From positions 62,001 to 126,000 of the forward strand of contig JASJOG010000212.1 in NCBI GenBank assembly GCA_030142905.1: a stretch of 64,000 nucleotides of DNA, read 5' to 3'. The first letter of the stretch is position 1. Each line of letters begins with the position of its first letter. Shown here in pieces: positions 10,099-22,348 of the stretch. The notes beneath the pieces were generated by a model that was not told where the DNA came from, did no database searches, and worked only from the letters and a program-made list of their open reading frames with translations. The stretch comes from Heliopora coerulea. Lineage: Eukaryota > Cnidaria > Anthozoa > Scleralcyonacea > Helioporidae. The position numbers and the translations under genes were made by a program.

Positions 10099-13000
10099 TC
10101 AGAGTAAATATTTTACGAAGAACAGAGTTGCTAGGATGAAATGGAAAGAAGTGGGGTTTGAAGTGGGATTTGAAGTGGAACTTGGAGTGGAACTTGGAGT
10201 GGAACTTGGAGTGGGACCTGGTCCACCACGAGCCTTGGGTTTGGTACAGAAGTTTTGTTTACTTTTTGTGAGACATAAGGCGTAATCCATCACATGGAAG
10301 ATGTAATTTTGTTCAACAACTCCTTGAAAGAGGTGGGCAAAAGGACCTGAGGCATGAATACCTTTGGATGAAAAGAATGCAAAAAGGAAAGCGAAATGAG
10401 CGAGGAAAAAGACATGATGGAATGAAAATTAAGGAGAGTATAAGGTAGAGATTGAGCTTGGCTGGAAGGAAAGAAATGAAGGAAGGAAGGAAGGAAAGAA
10501 AGAAAGAAAGAAAGAAAGGAAGAAAAAGAGGAAGGACTAAAGGAAGAAAGGAAGGAAGGAAAGAAGGAAGAAAGAAAGAAAGAAAGAAAGAAAGGAAGAA
10601 AGGAAGAAAGGAAGAAAGAAGGAAAGAAAGAAAGGAAGAAAGAAGGAGAGAAGGAAGGAAGGAAGACAGCAAAGAACGAACAAAAGAACGAACGAAAGAA
10701 CGAATGAAGAAACGAAAACAGGAGGCAAAAAAGGAATAAAGATAGTAACTAAAGAACGGATGGTATAAAGGAAAGAGTGGAAGCAATAAGATACAAATTA
10801 AAAATAAACGAAGGACACAATTAACAAGTAGACAAAAAATAAAAGGTTTTTGCTATCTCTTACCAACATCTTCTGCTGAGTGGTATTCATATGTTGCCTT
10901 GATCAATGCTTGCTGTAAAAAATCTGTATCATTGTAATTCACACCGGTCAAATCTGCACGGGACTGGTTCACTTCAAGCCCATTAGGTCCATCCGCGTAA
11001 GACAACGTGAGAGCAGGTTTTCCATCCAATGCAAGATCATTTTGAAAGCCAAAAATAGGATTGCCACGATTGGTATCGCCAAAAAGTACGAAGGAGTGAG
11101 AATGATCAGCGGTAACAATCATCAAAGTTTCGTCTGTTAAATACGAGATTCTAATGAGACGTCAGCTTGCAATCTTTGAGTCAAATTAAATGTTAGGTAT
11201 AGGGAAATTTTCGTGTTTCAGAAACGATCATTTAAGATCCAGACTGGATCAGTCACGAAAATGCATCACCAAGGCTTTGCGCAGCTGGGAAACGAACCCG
11301 CAACTTTGCGACACTAGTGCGGGGCTCTGACCGACTGAGCTATGGAAGCCACTATTGCAGGTGAATGACCAGTAATTCTTTATTAATATGGCGGGTCATG
11401 CTGGTTAAGTGCATGTACGATACAATGAATATTTTTCATTTACAGTATACTGATCAGATGTGGATCAATGTTTGGGTAAAGCAGTTTGATGTTTGAGAAA
11501 CGTGAGAGCTTGGATATATTAAGGTAGATGAATGATCTTCAAGCTCATTTTCTGAGTATCGAGCTTGAAGATCATTCATCTATTTTAATGTTTGGGTAAA
11601 GATAAATTTTTGAGTGTCAGAAACGAACAGTGACTCTGGTCTTGGGTAAGAAATAATAAGAACTTATGAACAGAGCAGCAAAGACCTTTGAGGGAAAGTA
11701 ATCCTTTCTGTGTTTACTGAGTACAGTCAGGGATCCCACAATTCCAGAGTAAGATATGTAGTTGTACGATAGTTGTATTGTAGTAAGATATGTATTGCAC
11801 GTGGCTGGCCAGCCGCGTGCAATAACTGACCTGAATTTGTCATATTTCGAGCCTTTGCTACTGCTTCAGCCATAAAAACAGTCTCAGATATAGCTTTATG
11901 TCCAGCGTTGGCATGATGTCCCCAGTCGATCAGTCCACCTAAACATAATGAGAAGAAATGCAATGGCACTTACTCCACATCATATACGAAGATAAATTAA
12001 AGTGTCTTTATCTATACCTGATAACCCTATCAGCTACCCGAGCTGTTCTCCCTAGAGGTCCAGTGTTATATACAGGAGGAAACCGGAGTACCTGGAGAAA
12101 ACTTGCGATGCTTGGTAGAGTCAAACTGGACAACACTCTCTTCACATGAGACCAAGGTAATTCTAATCAGGTAACTGCAAGGAGCCGCAATCGAACCCTG
12201 ATCGCAGTGGTGAGAGACACGTGCACTATCGCCGTGCCACTAGCACCCCAAAATAACGAAAAGAAGGTGAAAAAAGTAAAAAAGGTGCGAACTCGCTACG
12301 GAACTGAATGAGACTTCAATATGAATTCTACTCCCGCCGAAGGCCGAAAATTGCATTTTTCAACAAGCGTTTTGCCGGGTCTTATGAGAGCTTTACTTCG
12401 TATACTGTTATTGAAGAGCAGTGTCTGTTTCACTCACTAGTTTTTCTTAGACTACAAAATGTGAGAAATCACATAAACTTCTACGTCATTCAAACCACAG
12501 TAAGGTTTGCTGTACACGGTACTATTGCCCCATACGATCTTTCACCCTGATATACACGATACACTCACCAGGATCATTTATGGCCCATCTTCATGATACG
12601 ATTGTGGTGTACGATCGTTCCTTTTGATGTATCCCATTAAATCAGTCGAGACGTTAGGACGAATTTCCATATTAGTAAGTGGAATCGGAAACAGAACTTA
12701 TCCCTTGGAATGGGTGCGCCATTCATGTAGGTTTGCATACCACATTTAGCTTCCTTTTCTGTAAATTTTTGAGTTAATTTGTAGAGGATACCTTTGAGTC
12801 GATACGAAGGTAAAGACGTTTCTTATCCTGAGCTCTTTCATGTTTTGAAAGTTTTCTCGAGTTGGTTGATGCGGAGAACTAGAAAAAACTTTAAAAACTT
12901 AAAAGAGTTCAGGATAAGGAAATTTTTGAGTTTTTAGTTGTTCGTTTTTATTCTCGGCTTCTTCCGTAAGCAATGACTCTATCTCAATAAAATCTACAAG

Positions 13001-16000
13001 AAACAATCGTCTTTAAATCTTCGTTTGTCTTGTTCTGTACGTTGAACCCTGAACAAGACAGGTTGTTTGTTGCGGAATGCTGATTATTAATAGCTCTTTA
13101 CCTTCGGCCATCAAGAAGAATCCTTTCGGATTCTTATTCAAGACTTTTATAGCTGCCTCCACCATCTCCACAATACTTGGTTCAGTTGTCTTATTGTTGT
13201 CCACCTTTTTAACTTCGTATTCCATACCACTGACAGCGAATAAACCTTTAATAGTGAGAAATTGTGACTTGCAGTGATGACCGATTAGAGAAAGGGAAAG
13301 AAGACGAAAAAAGGAGGAAAGGAAGGGAGGAGAGGAAGAAACGAAGGAAAGAGGAAAGGAAGGATGGAAGGAAGGAAGGAAGGAAGAAGGAAAGAAGGAA
13401 GAAAAGAAGGAAGGAAGGAGAGAAGGAAGGAAAGAAGGAAGGAAGGAAGGAAGCAAGCAAGCAAGGAAAGAAGGAAGGATGGGAGGAAGGAAAGAAGGAA
13501 GGAAAGAACGAATTGGAATATAAAAGATCTTACCAAGGAGATGATCGACTTTACTGGGATCGATATCTTTCAGTTGATCTTTGTTCCAAACATACGCTGA
13601 ATTGTTATATTTTTTTAGCCACTCATCTGTCAAATTTCTGCCATCTGTTCGACATGCTCTACCATTCTCCAATTTACCTTCAGGGTGCACAGTTCCACAT
13701 GGTAAAAAACTTCGTCTTCCACCACCTAAAGCAACCTCTAGTCCATCACCATAAGGAAACTCAAGCACCTGGAGAGCTGCAAACGTAAAAAAGTGTTTAG
13801 TTCCAAAATACTCCACGACCTATCAAGTCATGACACTCATGTCATGTCGGACTGCACCATTACATTACTGAAATCACCATTGTGGAAAATTGCTGATTCC
13901 GGGATTCAGCGTGAAAAGTCTGATGATGGTAACATGTGATCAAGGTGAACTCATCTCATAAACTTGCGGACAGCTGACACGTGAAAAGAAAATATTTAAG
14001 TATCTGTGAGCTGAAACGTGGACAGGTAAAAGTACGCTATAGTCTTTCAATATTCGTCCTCAGTTTTGAAATTAATAGCCCTGGAACATCATTGTAAAGA
14101 TACTGGTGAGATATACCACGATTTTCTTGGTAGGTGGAAGAACTAAACCAGCAGACTCGACGTTTGTATCTATTTAGAGCACACATCTCAGTCCCACGAA
14201 CTACATATATCTTAGTGCAAGGAACATAGTCCGATGAATACCGCATCTTGTAAACTCAATATTTGAGCTTTATGACAAGATAGCTTGGTTGATACAATGA
14301 TTTGTCTCGTCTTGTCTGATAGCTCAGATATTGAGTTTACAAGATGGTATTCATCGGATGTATGTGTTTTGTCCTACTTCTTTAAGTTGTCGGCTATTAA
14401 CGGTTTTTTGACATTCATTTTGAATGACACGGCACACTAAACAACCCTCGCCGAGGTTGCATACCAAATCTTCGATTTACCATTTGCCGTGACTTAATGG
14501 TAAAATATACATCTATCTCTCTTATTTCTACATTGCTCAATGAGCACACATTACGGTTCATCGCAGCAAGAATTACCTATCAAATATTTGTATCAGAACA
14601 AACGTTTCTTTTACAACCAGTTCGATATCAAATGGTGTCTTACTAAAATATGAACATAGAACCTTAGCACTTGACCGATCCTGTTTCACTTACAAATATC
14701 TTTACAGTTTCCTTGTGCAGCTTGATCGCTTTCCCAGTTTCTCGAAGGTGAATGGCTGTAGAATGCAGCCGGTGTTGCGTGGCTCACGCGTGTGTTTGTC
14801 AAAATGCCCGTGGACATTCCCGCCAATTCAGCATACGCAAGGATTGATAAGACTTCATTGCCCAGGGAACTATTGCAATTTCCAAACTCGACTTTTTCAT
14901 TTACTCCCAGCAGTCCTAGAACATAGAAGGTGAACATACATTTGACTTAATGAACTTTAATTATAACGAAACAGCGTCCGGTTACAATCCCTATCTAACT
15001 TACCTATCAATATCCCAACTTATCCAACAGGTATCCTACCACGGTCTATCTTTCCAAAGCCCAGTCCAACCAATATCCTACTACATCTTAACCGACCATT
15101 CCAATAGCATATCCTACTCATGTATTTTTTTATGAAGTAATGGAACAGTGTAGTAACTTTGCGATGACCGGTCTATATCTTAAACGGCCGAGCAAAGAAT
15201 ATAAATCGTGAGTATAAGATTTAAAAGCGACCACATTTTGCTCATAGTTTCGTTATTTAGATAACTTTCTTAGATCTTCACGTTCTATGTGTAAACCTCT
15301 GTTGTCCAATATTTATTTCAACCATTGATCTAGCTGTAAACTGCATATTAGACAATCGGGAGCTTCGTTGCTTCAGTAATAATATACATGAAAAAATTTC
15401 TCATTTCTGCCTGGATAAGAGCAGGGCAGTTTCAAGGTAACACAGTGCTGGAAAAAGGTAGTACAGTAATTTGCAATGAATTACCTTTTTTGGCACTGTA
15501 CTACTTTTTTTCATTTATATCATTCATTGGTAATAACATGATTTCTCGTACAATATGGAAAAACACGCACTCGTGTGGTTTTCAAAGACCTCAAATAACT
15601 CCTCCTTTGGACTTGTGCTATTTTGATAGTCTTTGAAAAGCTCACTCGTGTTTTTTTTTTTTTTTTTTATTTTCCAAATAGTACTCGAAACCATGCCATT
15701 ACCTGTACTAAAACTGGAAGAGTGCAAGCGTTATAAACGGAAGAAATAAAATAAAACATATCAACTCTTGGTCATACAGTTCACTCCTACCTTTACGTGT
15801 TTTAACTCCAGTCGCAAAAGCCGTTGCAGTGCCAGCAGAATCCGGAGTGCGCACGTCAACGTTGTAAACCTTGGACAAAGCTGTGTAAGGAAATTCTTCC
15901 CAGCTTAAAACATTTTCTTCACCTGAGTGACCTTTATTTTGTCCATCAAAGATTCTGGCAGCAGTGGTTGTACTAACTCCCATACCATCACCTGATCAAG

Positions 16001-17700
16001 AACGCAATCAAAAAAGCACAAAAAAAACCAGAAACAATGACGAAACTCATCAAGTCACAGCTATCAAAGGTCCTAGCATTACTGGTTTTCCTAATACTTT
16101 GAAGGTAAGTTTATGATGAATCCCAAGACCCCAACACTCGAAAATATTCATTACAAAATTACAACTTGTATATGACGCCTTTTCCCAATTTAGTAAATCA
16201 AAATATGACAAACTGCTATTATAATCGTCCACTGTAAACTTGAACGCACTATAACCAATATTGCAGTTATGTTGGAATGACGTCGTGGGCAATAGTGTAA
16301 CACCTTATGTCCCATAACCCTCATGACACAATTTTAACGCGAACGTGAACGACATTTTGAATACTATTCCTATTACTGAACACGCTTTCCCTGTCTCTGA
16401 ACAAGATTTGTTTCCCTAATGCAGCCCTCCCAGGAGTAGGGTTTCTTTGAACAGGATTGGTTTCACGGATTTTAGTTTTAGTCATTGGGAACATCATGTC
16501 ACTTTACGTCTGGCGTTTTGCCTCAGGGTAACTAATTGAGGAACTTTACCAAATCTTTAGCGAGATTTACGTGTTTTACTAATGAGACTTTAATTTGACT
16601 GTCGTAATTCTTGCCTTGAGGTCTAACAGTTTTGCCTCTAACAGTTTCCCTGGGGTCTGAGCCCCCAAGGCATTTTCACCGGGAATTACTTACCGATGAA
16701 CAGGATCACGTTCTTGGCAGGGTTAGTGTTGGGCCGCCGTAGAAAGTTCTTTTTGGTTAACTCAACGCCATCTATGAACCACTGGTTATTCGACTGCTCT
16801 TGGTAAATGCTGTCTTCCGATGTGCAATGAACATCTAAAGGACAAACATGAAGCTATCACACCGCGTCTGAGCAGAATCAAGCTTGTGTGTACCTCAAAT
16901 GAGTGCCGGTTTGAAAATCGGAGTAATCGAGGAATGTCTGGTATAGGAGCATATGAGATGAGAGGTCCCAGGAGACTATGAACTCCCCAGTGGGCACAGT
17001 CCAATCGGATATTTGGTACATTTTCACTCCCTTCGTCATTAGAGTAGCCAAAAGGGGGGGGGGGCTGGGGGGCAGTTGCCCCTCCACTTTTCGTCCTGAC
17101 AAGGCCTGTCGGTACATCCAGTACATTTGTCGGTACATTAAGCCTGTCTGTCGCGGATTCCGTTTGCGTTTGAATTATCAAATTAAAAAGTTGTTAAATA
17201 AGCTCCGGCGAAAGTTAAGGACGGGTAAGACGTTCAATACAAAATGTTCGTAAGGAATTCTGTTTTGTTTTTTGTTTTTTTTTTAACCGACAAAAATGAT
17301 TGATCCAGTCAACCCTCAGGACAAAGTGGTTGTGGTAGTGATGATGGCCAAAAAAGAAGATATGTTGGTATATATCATAGCTCATGCGATGTGCGCACTT
17401 TTGGGTTAAATCGTTTTCAAAATTTAATACCATTATACAAGCCAGAGCCGGCAAAGAAGAAATCATTTATTCCTTTATCGAATTTCAAATTTTCCTTCCC
17501 TCGGTTTTGTTAACTTTGATTTTTCCTTAATCATATTTGTCGGTACATTTCTCTGAAATTTCCCCTGCCCCCCTCCCTACTTTCAAATTTCTGGCTACGC
17601 GACTGCACTTCGTTAGAGTGTTTTTGGAAAAGAAGACCTCAAGGTAGAAACAGAAGGAGAAGAGGAAGAATAAGAGGAAGAGAAAGACGATAAAGGAAAG

Positions 17701-17752
<52 letters not shown>

Positions 17753-19385
17753 TAGAGATTAATACATCTATATATTGCACCTAATACAACATATCCAATG
17801 TCTATATTGTCCAAAGTTATGAATCGCCTCAGAATTCCTGATACATATAACCATTAGTCAAAGCAGCACACATTTGTAACTTCGCTCTCCATCTGAGCTT
17901 CGATTAGCAACCAGGCAGTGCTCAGGATACACTGTTTGGCGCGAATAATTAAACCGACAGTTGTCTAGATCCATTATGGTAAGAGATGATGACATTTCCG
18001 TCAGGTGAAGAAACATATAATATCATTCTTGCATCTTATTATTCAACAGCGTTAAATATTTCCAGTACAAATTACTCCACTGCTGGCGGATGTTGCAGGC
18101 AACATATCTAACGATGGTTCGAAGCTAATGCCACGGAAATCTTCCTTTTTAATAACTACAATTTCAGCATTAAAACACCAAGACCTGACCGGCAGTCATG
18201 TAAGATTACAATTACACCTCTAGGCTCGTAGTTCCCCACATCGGTGATCACGTGTTTATCATGCACTCATAACATGCTTATCATGCACTCATAACATGCT
18301 TATCATGCCCGTAACATGCAAGCTTGTGACAATTTTCTCCCATATTTGCCGCCCAGCATGGGTGTTTCTCACCAAATAACATTGAAGTATCTGCAAGCCA
18401 GTGCCCTCGATAGTACTTCAAATATTTCAGTTTCAGTCTTGAAGTTCTTCCTTGTATTATCCGCGTGAGCGTTGAGCATTTGCCATAATCAGCGGATAAA
18501 TAAAGAGGTTCTTTTTTATGTGTTTTCAACACATCAAATTGATTGCAAACTGACAAATAATAAAAAGACGTTGATATTTCAAAGAAAATCCTTACAGTTT
18601 GGATTGCATTCCACTGAAGGCTTACAGCTGAAAACTTCAATTTCTTAACTCCATCTGTTTAGTACTCTGATTTCACTTATTACTTCGTACAACCAAAGTG
18701 CCAAAACAGCTGAACTTCAGTTCAGCAAAACATTTCCGAGTTGAGTCTCGAACAAGAGTTCATTCAACACTACGAATATGTTGGATCTACTAAAACAGGA
18801 ACGCTGTCACTGATGTGCACGAAAGGTCCCCAAACTGCACTTAATCTAGCTTTTTACAGCTCTCACTATACAATCCATCAGTTACATTTTAATTACACAG
18901 ATAAAACTGACATAAAAAGTAGGGTATACCGAGGTATACAACGGCATCCCTTGTAACTGTGGTGTATGGCTGAAACTGGACGAAACCAAAACATTTTTTA
19001 AAGAGAACAGAGACTCCTGCCTCAATGCAGAAGCTGATGAATCAGAACAGGCTAGAATGAAACATATGTTGAAAAGAACTAACCAGCAGATCAAGTGGGA
19101 AGACTCAACACGACTAGCCTAAGTAAATAATTACAGTATATGCCAAATCGATCAACCGATATTAATATATAAACACCAAACAACCGCTGTGTAAGGTAAA
19201 CCACAATTACGATTTTGATGCAGTGACGAAGTCTTGCGTCAGTAAGCTAAAAGCTGAGCTCTCAATCATTTTACAGGTGTCACCTGTCACAGTCTATTTA
19301 ATTGAGGTGGCAGCAAAAATGCTGCTTCGTACTTACAGCTGATGGAAAACCAAGCAAGAAGCAGAGCAATGTAGAACGAGGCCAT
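10099..19385 (-). CDS. ALP: Alkaline phosphatase, right-hand tandem copy, complete, GPI-anchored type
   Basis: Hydrolyses phosphate monoesters with a serine nucleophile, two zinc ions and one magnesium; in animals it is a membrane ectoenzyme. Exons in order: 19337-19385, 16694-16834, 15791-15991, 14694-14915, 13534-13776, 13102-13245, 11831-11938, 10864-11133, 10099-10361. All eight introns are phase 1 and the sum is 1641 nt, or 546 residues, close to the family's 520-550. Leader [16 protein letters not shown]. Asp65 lies in FIGDGMG, the nucleophile Ser115 in DSAGTATA and His176 in VSHATPAA. Glu333, Asp338 and His342 lie in [11 protein letters not shown], Asp379-His380 in TADHSH and His454 in YHSAEDV. 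Trp339 stands where vertebrate enzymes have His. The C-terminus has repeated TPSS units, then a hydrophobic tail ([13 protein letters not shown]), as expected for GPI attachment. Introns 5 and 8 hold polypurine repeats. Confidence 0.96.
10440..10740. repeat. Polypurine (GGAA/GAAA)n repeat tract
   Basis: About 300 bases of almost pure purine on the plus strand, built from GGAA, GAAA and GAAC units, inside intron 8 of the right-hand phosphatase. The Lys/Arg/Glu-rich plus frame and the Ser/Phe/Leu-rich minus frame across it are products of the repeat. Confidence 0.9.
11273..11588 (-). mobile_element. tRNA-like sequence plus AGATGAATGATC hairpin (relative of the 4283-4496 element)
   Basis: On the minus strand 11352-11273 resembles a tRNA: A-box-like TAGCTCAGTCGG, B-box-like GGTTCGTTTCC, and GTGGCTT that can pair with AAAGCC at the other end. 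About 170 bases to its right, 11526-11546 and 11561-11581 are inverted copies of AGATGAATGATCTTCAAGCTC with a 14-base loop. The same AGATGAAYGATC...CAAGCTC sequence forms the arms of the 4283-4496 element. Located in intron 7 of the right-hand phosphatase. Confidence 0.6.
11990..12248 (-). mobile_element. tRNA-derived SINE with a conserved metazoan-type core
   Basis: Read on the minus strand, a tRNA-related head with GGTTCGATTGC (B-box-like) is followed by a core that is, on the plus strand at 12073-12102, AGGAGGAAACCGGAGTACC then TGGAGAAAAC. This core resembles a domain shared by SINEs of many invertebrates (I believe the one called Nin-DC; the name is from memory). It lies in intron 6 of the right-hand phosphatase. 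Exact ends and target-site duplication were not determined. Confidence 0.65.
12806..12925. repeat. Short foldback
   Basis: TTATCCTGAGCTCTTT on the left and AAAGAGTTCAGGATAA on the right are inverted copies, and inner parts (AAAGTTTTCTCGAGTT and AACTAGAAAAAACTTT) also pair imperfectly. It lies in intron 6 of the right-hand phosphatase. Confidence 0.6.
13280..13510. repeat. Polypurine (GGAA/GGAAGAAA)n repeat tract
   Basis: Nearly uninterrupted purines on the plus strand in intron 5 of the right-hand phosphatase, the second such tract in this gene with the same strand polarity. Long open frames across it, including one joining exons 5 and 6 through the intron, are read-through products. Confidence 0.9.
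14225..14363. mobile_element. MITE-like foldback element
   Basis: The left arm CATAGTCCGATGAATACC and the right arm, read on the minus strand, CATACATCCGATGAATACC are followed in both by CATCTTGTAAACTCAATAT. The loop is about 30 bases. It lies in intron 4 of the right-hand phosphatase and has no coding capacity. Confidence 0.75.
17044..17598. mobile_element. Probable non-autonomous DNA transposon with G-run ends
   Basis: The left end GTAGCCAAAAGGGGGGGG and the right end, read on the minus strand, GTAGCCAGAAATTTGAAAG with a G-run a little further in, suggest short inverted termini. GTCGGTACAT occurs three times inside. No transposase was recognised. It lies in intron 1 of the right-hand phosphatase. 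Confidence 0.45.
17700..17752. repeat. (TA)n microsatellite
   Basis: An almost perfect run of about 25 TA units, next to a purine-rich stretch at 17640-17700. Confidence 0.95.
18256..18319. repeat. 22-bp tandem repeat, three copies
   Basis: Two exact copies of TTATCATGCACTCATAACAT plus GC are followed by a shortened third copy (TTATCATGCCCGTAACATGC). Located in intron 1 of the right-hand phosphatase. Confidence 0.85.
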
Positions 19386-19825
19386 TCCAGCACACCCTGA
19401 GCAACAGTGATGATTTTGTTGCTTGTACCAGCACCTTCAATGGAAACTGATTGATCGAAGATAATTTACTTGAAGTATATATGACCTCTCAGGTATGACC
19501 CCTATCGACATACGGCAACCCCTTGTCACACCCCTGACACAAATTTTCCAACAAAGCCTAGTTCCTTTTATGGTCAAAATTATGACTATTCCATTATCGA
19601 TCAATGGTTGCGTAACGTTGTGTGTTAAAGTTCCCATTTGCTGTTTCTGCTCTGGTGAATGTTCCAAAGTTGGGTAAACACCATAAAAACAAGAGCGAAC
19701 AGGGTGTACCTGAACAATACAAAGCTAATAAGCTAATTCGAACCAGCCGAACAAGTCTTCATTGCACAGGCGAATTTCTGGGATATTAAGGCGTGGGGGT
19801 CCAGTGTAGATAGCTTCGATAAAAC

Positions 19826-20009
19826 AGCGGCGTTCCTGAGGTATACACTATCTAAAAGATAGAAAAAAAAGGTTCTCGACGTTTCAAGCGAAGGCCCTTC
19901 GTCAGGAGATTAGTAGCATGGAATACAAAAACACGTGGGAAACGTCGCTTGAAACGTCGAGAACCTTTTTTTCTATCTTTTAGATAGTGTATACCTCAAG
20001 AACGCCGCT
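19826..20009. mobile_element. MITE-like foldback, nearly perfect arms
   Basis: The left arm starts AGCGGCGTTCCTGAGGTATA and the right arm ends with its inverted copy, with about one mismatch over the first 60 bases. Both arms contain the AAAGATAGAAAAAAA and TTCTCGACGTTTCAAGCG segments. The loop is about 50 bases. Non-coding. Confidence 0.85.
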
Positions 20010-21823
20010 GAATTTCTGGGATAGCGTTTCCAATTGCTGGCAAGTAACTGAGAATTAGGCGACAATCTGGACCTACTGAATCACCAAGGGCGGGTTTCCT
20101 ACGTTGTAACTGCTGAACACGACAACCAGTAAATTCTTGAAATTGCCGTTTAATATGTTAATGTCCATTCTTATCTTACTCTTATCTATCATTTAAAAAC
20201 CTACATGAAAAGGAAACTGTAGTTATTATAAGTTGCTGGACTTTCAAAGGGTTTTAATTATCGACGGTATTGCTATAATTGTAGCTTTCAAATAAGGTTT
20301 AAGCAGTCGGACTGGAGTGTTTGTTTGTCACAGGCGGCAGAAGCAGAGAGGTAGCGTGGTGTTTGTGCCCTCAAAATTATAGGTGTAGGAGAGTAGCCTC
20401 CGACGAACCTAGTCCTTTCATTACACCACAGCAGGCAGTACAACTGGGCTAACAACAGGATTGCAATACCATTTTTCAGATATGCCTCCGGTAACATCGC
20501 TTAATTTTTGCTGCTCAACAACTATTGAGTGATGTTAAATGGAACAGGGCACATCTCTATTTCGTTTACCAACGTTCACCGTTTGTTGACCAGCAAACGT
20601 TGAACCATGTGTTACATACTTCGTGATCATGTGACTTTTTGGTATGTCAACGTGTCTTACACATGACTGTTAAGTCACTCCAGGCACAAAAATTAATGGA
20701 ATCAAAAATGATAAATGAGTGACGTAGATTTGGGCCAGCGGTGGCTCGTTCCAATATATTTTAGATTACCGCCCATTCTAATTTTTTGTCATTTAAAAAG
20801 CAGTTTTATCAGTATTATCTTAAACTTTTCCTTAATGATCTGAACTCTTAGTTATTATTCACTTATATTATTAGATTAATTTTATAATATGTGTATTATA
20901 TACTCTGCAAATTGGATGACTATCCTTGAGGAGGAATCTTGAACTCTATTAATCGTATACCCAATACATTCAATCGTCAATGGTAATGTATAATTATATA
21001 ATCTATATTATTAGTATAATCTCCAGGATCAAGTGAGAGGACACGTATGCGGAAGTGAAGGCAATGACTCAAGATCGAAAGAGATGGAAGGAGCGCTGAA
21101 CCTGCCTGTTGGCAGAACACTGATGATGGTGAATGTATAATTGAAATGTATTAAATTTTTAAATAACAAATATACAATTTCAGTACATAAAGATTCGAAA
21201 ACTTCCACCAACGTATCCCCAAAAAAACAAAAAAGCGGGAGCGCTTTCTTTTGGTTACGGAAGCAAAAATACTTCCTAAACACCAGAGGACTGCTTCGCT
21301 TCCTGCTTCGGCAGCTTACAACTATTTTAGGATACCGTTAACGGTTTTATTAGACCTGATTTTACCAAGGTAGCTAATCTAACAGTTAGAGTTTAAATTG
21401 TCTCGGGTGTATGCTCATGATTTCTCATATTGTCACCGAACATTTAAGGTTCTGAAAGAACGCCTGACTTCTCGTCCGACGTGGGCAGTTGGGATGTAAT
21501 TGGAAATGTAAATTGAGGCACTCATATCTTCGAAACTCAAAGGTATTTTGTAAACTGTGAGGTGCAAATTTCTAAACAGAAGTTTATGGATGTACAGTAA
21601 CATCACATTTGTACCATCCCACATCGCTTCGGAAAACGAAAGAGATTTTAAAAATACATCTGCGCCGTATCGATTGTTTGGTAACTGTTAAACGCAAGCA
21701 CAGTGAATTAGTAACTTCATGATAGCCAGAGTAAGAACGTAAGTGCTCTTAGTGGCACAGCAAAGACATTCACTGGTTGATTTTGAGAAGGTAAAAAATG
21801 GCAAATTAGGAATTTGAGACTGC

Positions 21824-22348
21824 AATACCGTATTTACTCGATTAAACGCCGTCCTCGAATAAACGCTGCATTTATTCTCATCGATGCGGCGTTTAATTGA
21901 AGCATTCTTAACAAACTAAATAAAGTATGAACTGAATTACACTCGAGTACTACACTTAAGAAAGTACGGCACAACTAAATCTAAACCAGTCTCGGAAATT
22001 TATTCTTCTCGAATACAATGTTTTACAGTTCGAAGTGGCTATATTTCACTGCTCTGCTACTTATCTCTCTCTCCAAAACTTCAGCTATGCGCAGTTCCGT
22101 AGTGAAAGCCGAGAATTTTGCCGGTGCAACTAGTCCAACTTCTCTCTTCCTTTTTCCAGTGACCTTCGCGAATAGTTTGTTGTCAGCGTTTGCGTCTAGG
22201 AAGTTTTTTAATAAGCGCACCAGTTCTATCGCAATAAACTTTGCAATAAACGCCTCCCTCATATAACCCCCCTCTCGAATAAACGCCGCAGCCGCAGCGC
22301 AAAAAATTCAATAAACGCCGCGGCGTTTGTTCGAGTAAATACGGTATT
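21824..22348. mobile_element. 525-bp inverted-repeat element with AATACCGTATTTACTCGA termini
   Basis: The left end AATACCGTATTTACTCGA has an exact inverted copy at the right end. Sub-terminal copies of AATAAACGCCG and GGCGTTTA follow in both orientations. The interior holds overlapping open frames on both strands (22018-22266 plus, 22023-22262 minus), neither recognisable as a transposase. Probably a non-autonomous DNA transposon. Confidence 0.7.

Noticed and set aside
10313..10786. 157-codon minus and 95-codon plus frames over 10440-10740
   Set aside because: Translations of a polypurine repeat (Arg/Lys/Glu on one strand, Ser/Phe/Leu on the other).
13013..13816. 267-codon minus-strand frame in the right-hand phosphatase
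   Set aside because: It reads through exons 5 and 6 and the polypurine intron between them. The phosphatase homology stops exactly at the splice sites and the middle is repeat-derived Ser/Phe/Leu.
18281..18640. 119-codon minus-strand frame
   Set aside because: It overlaps the 22-bp tandem repeat, matches no family and lies in intron 1 of the phosphatase without matching splice phases.
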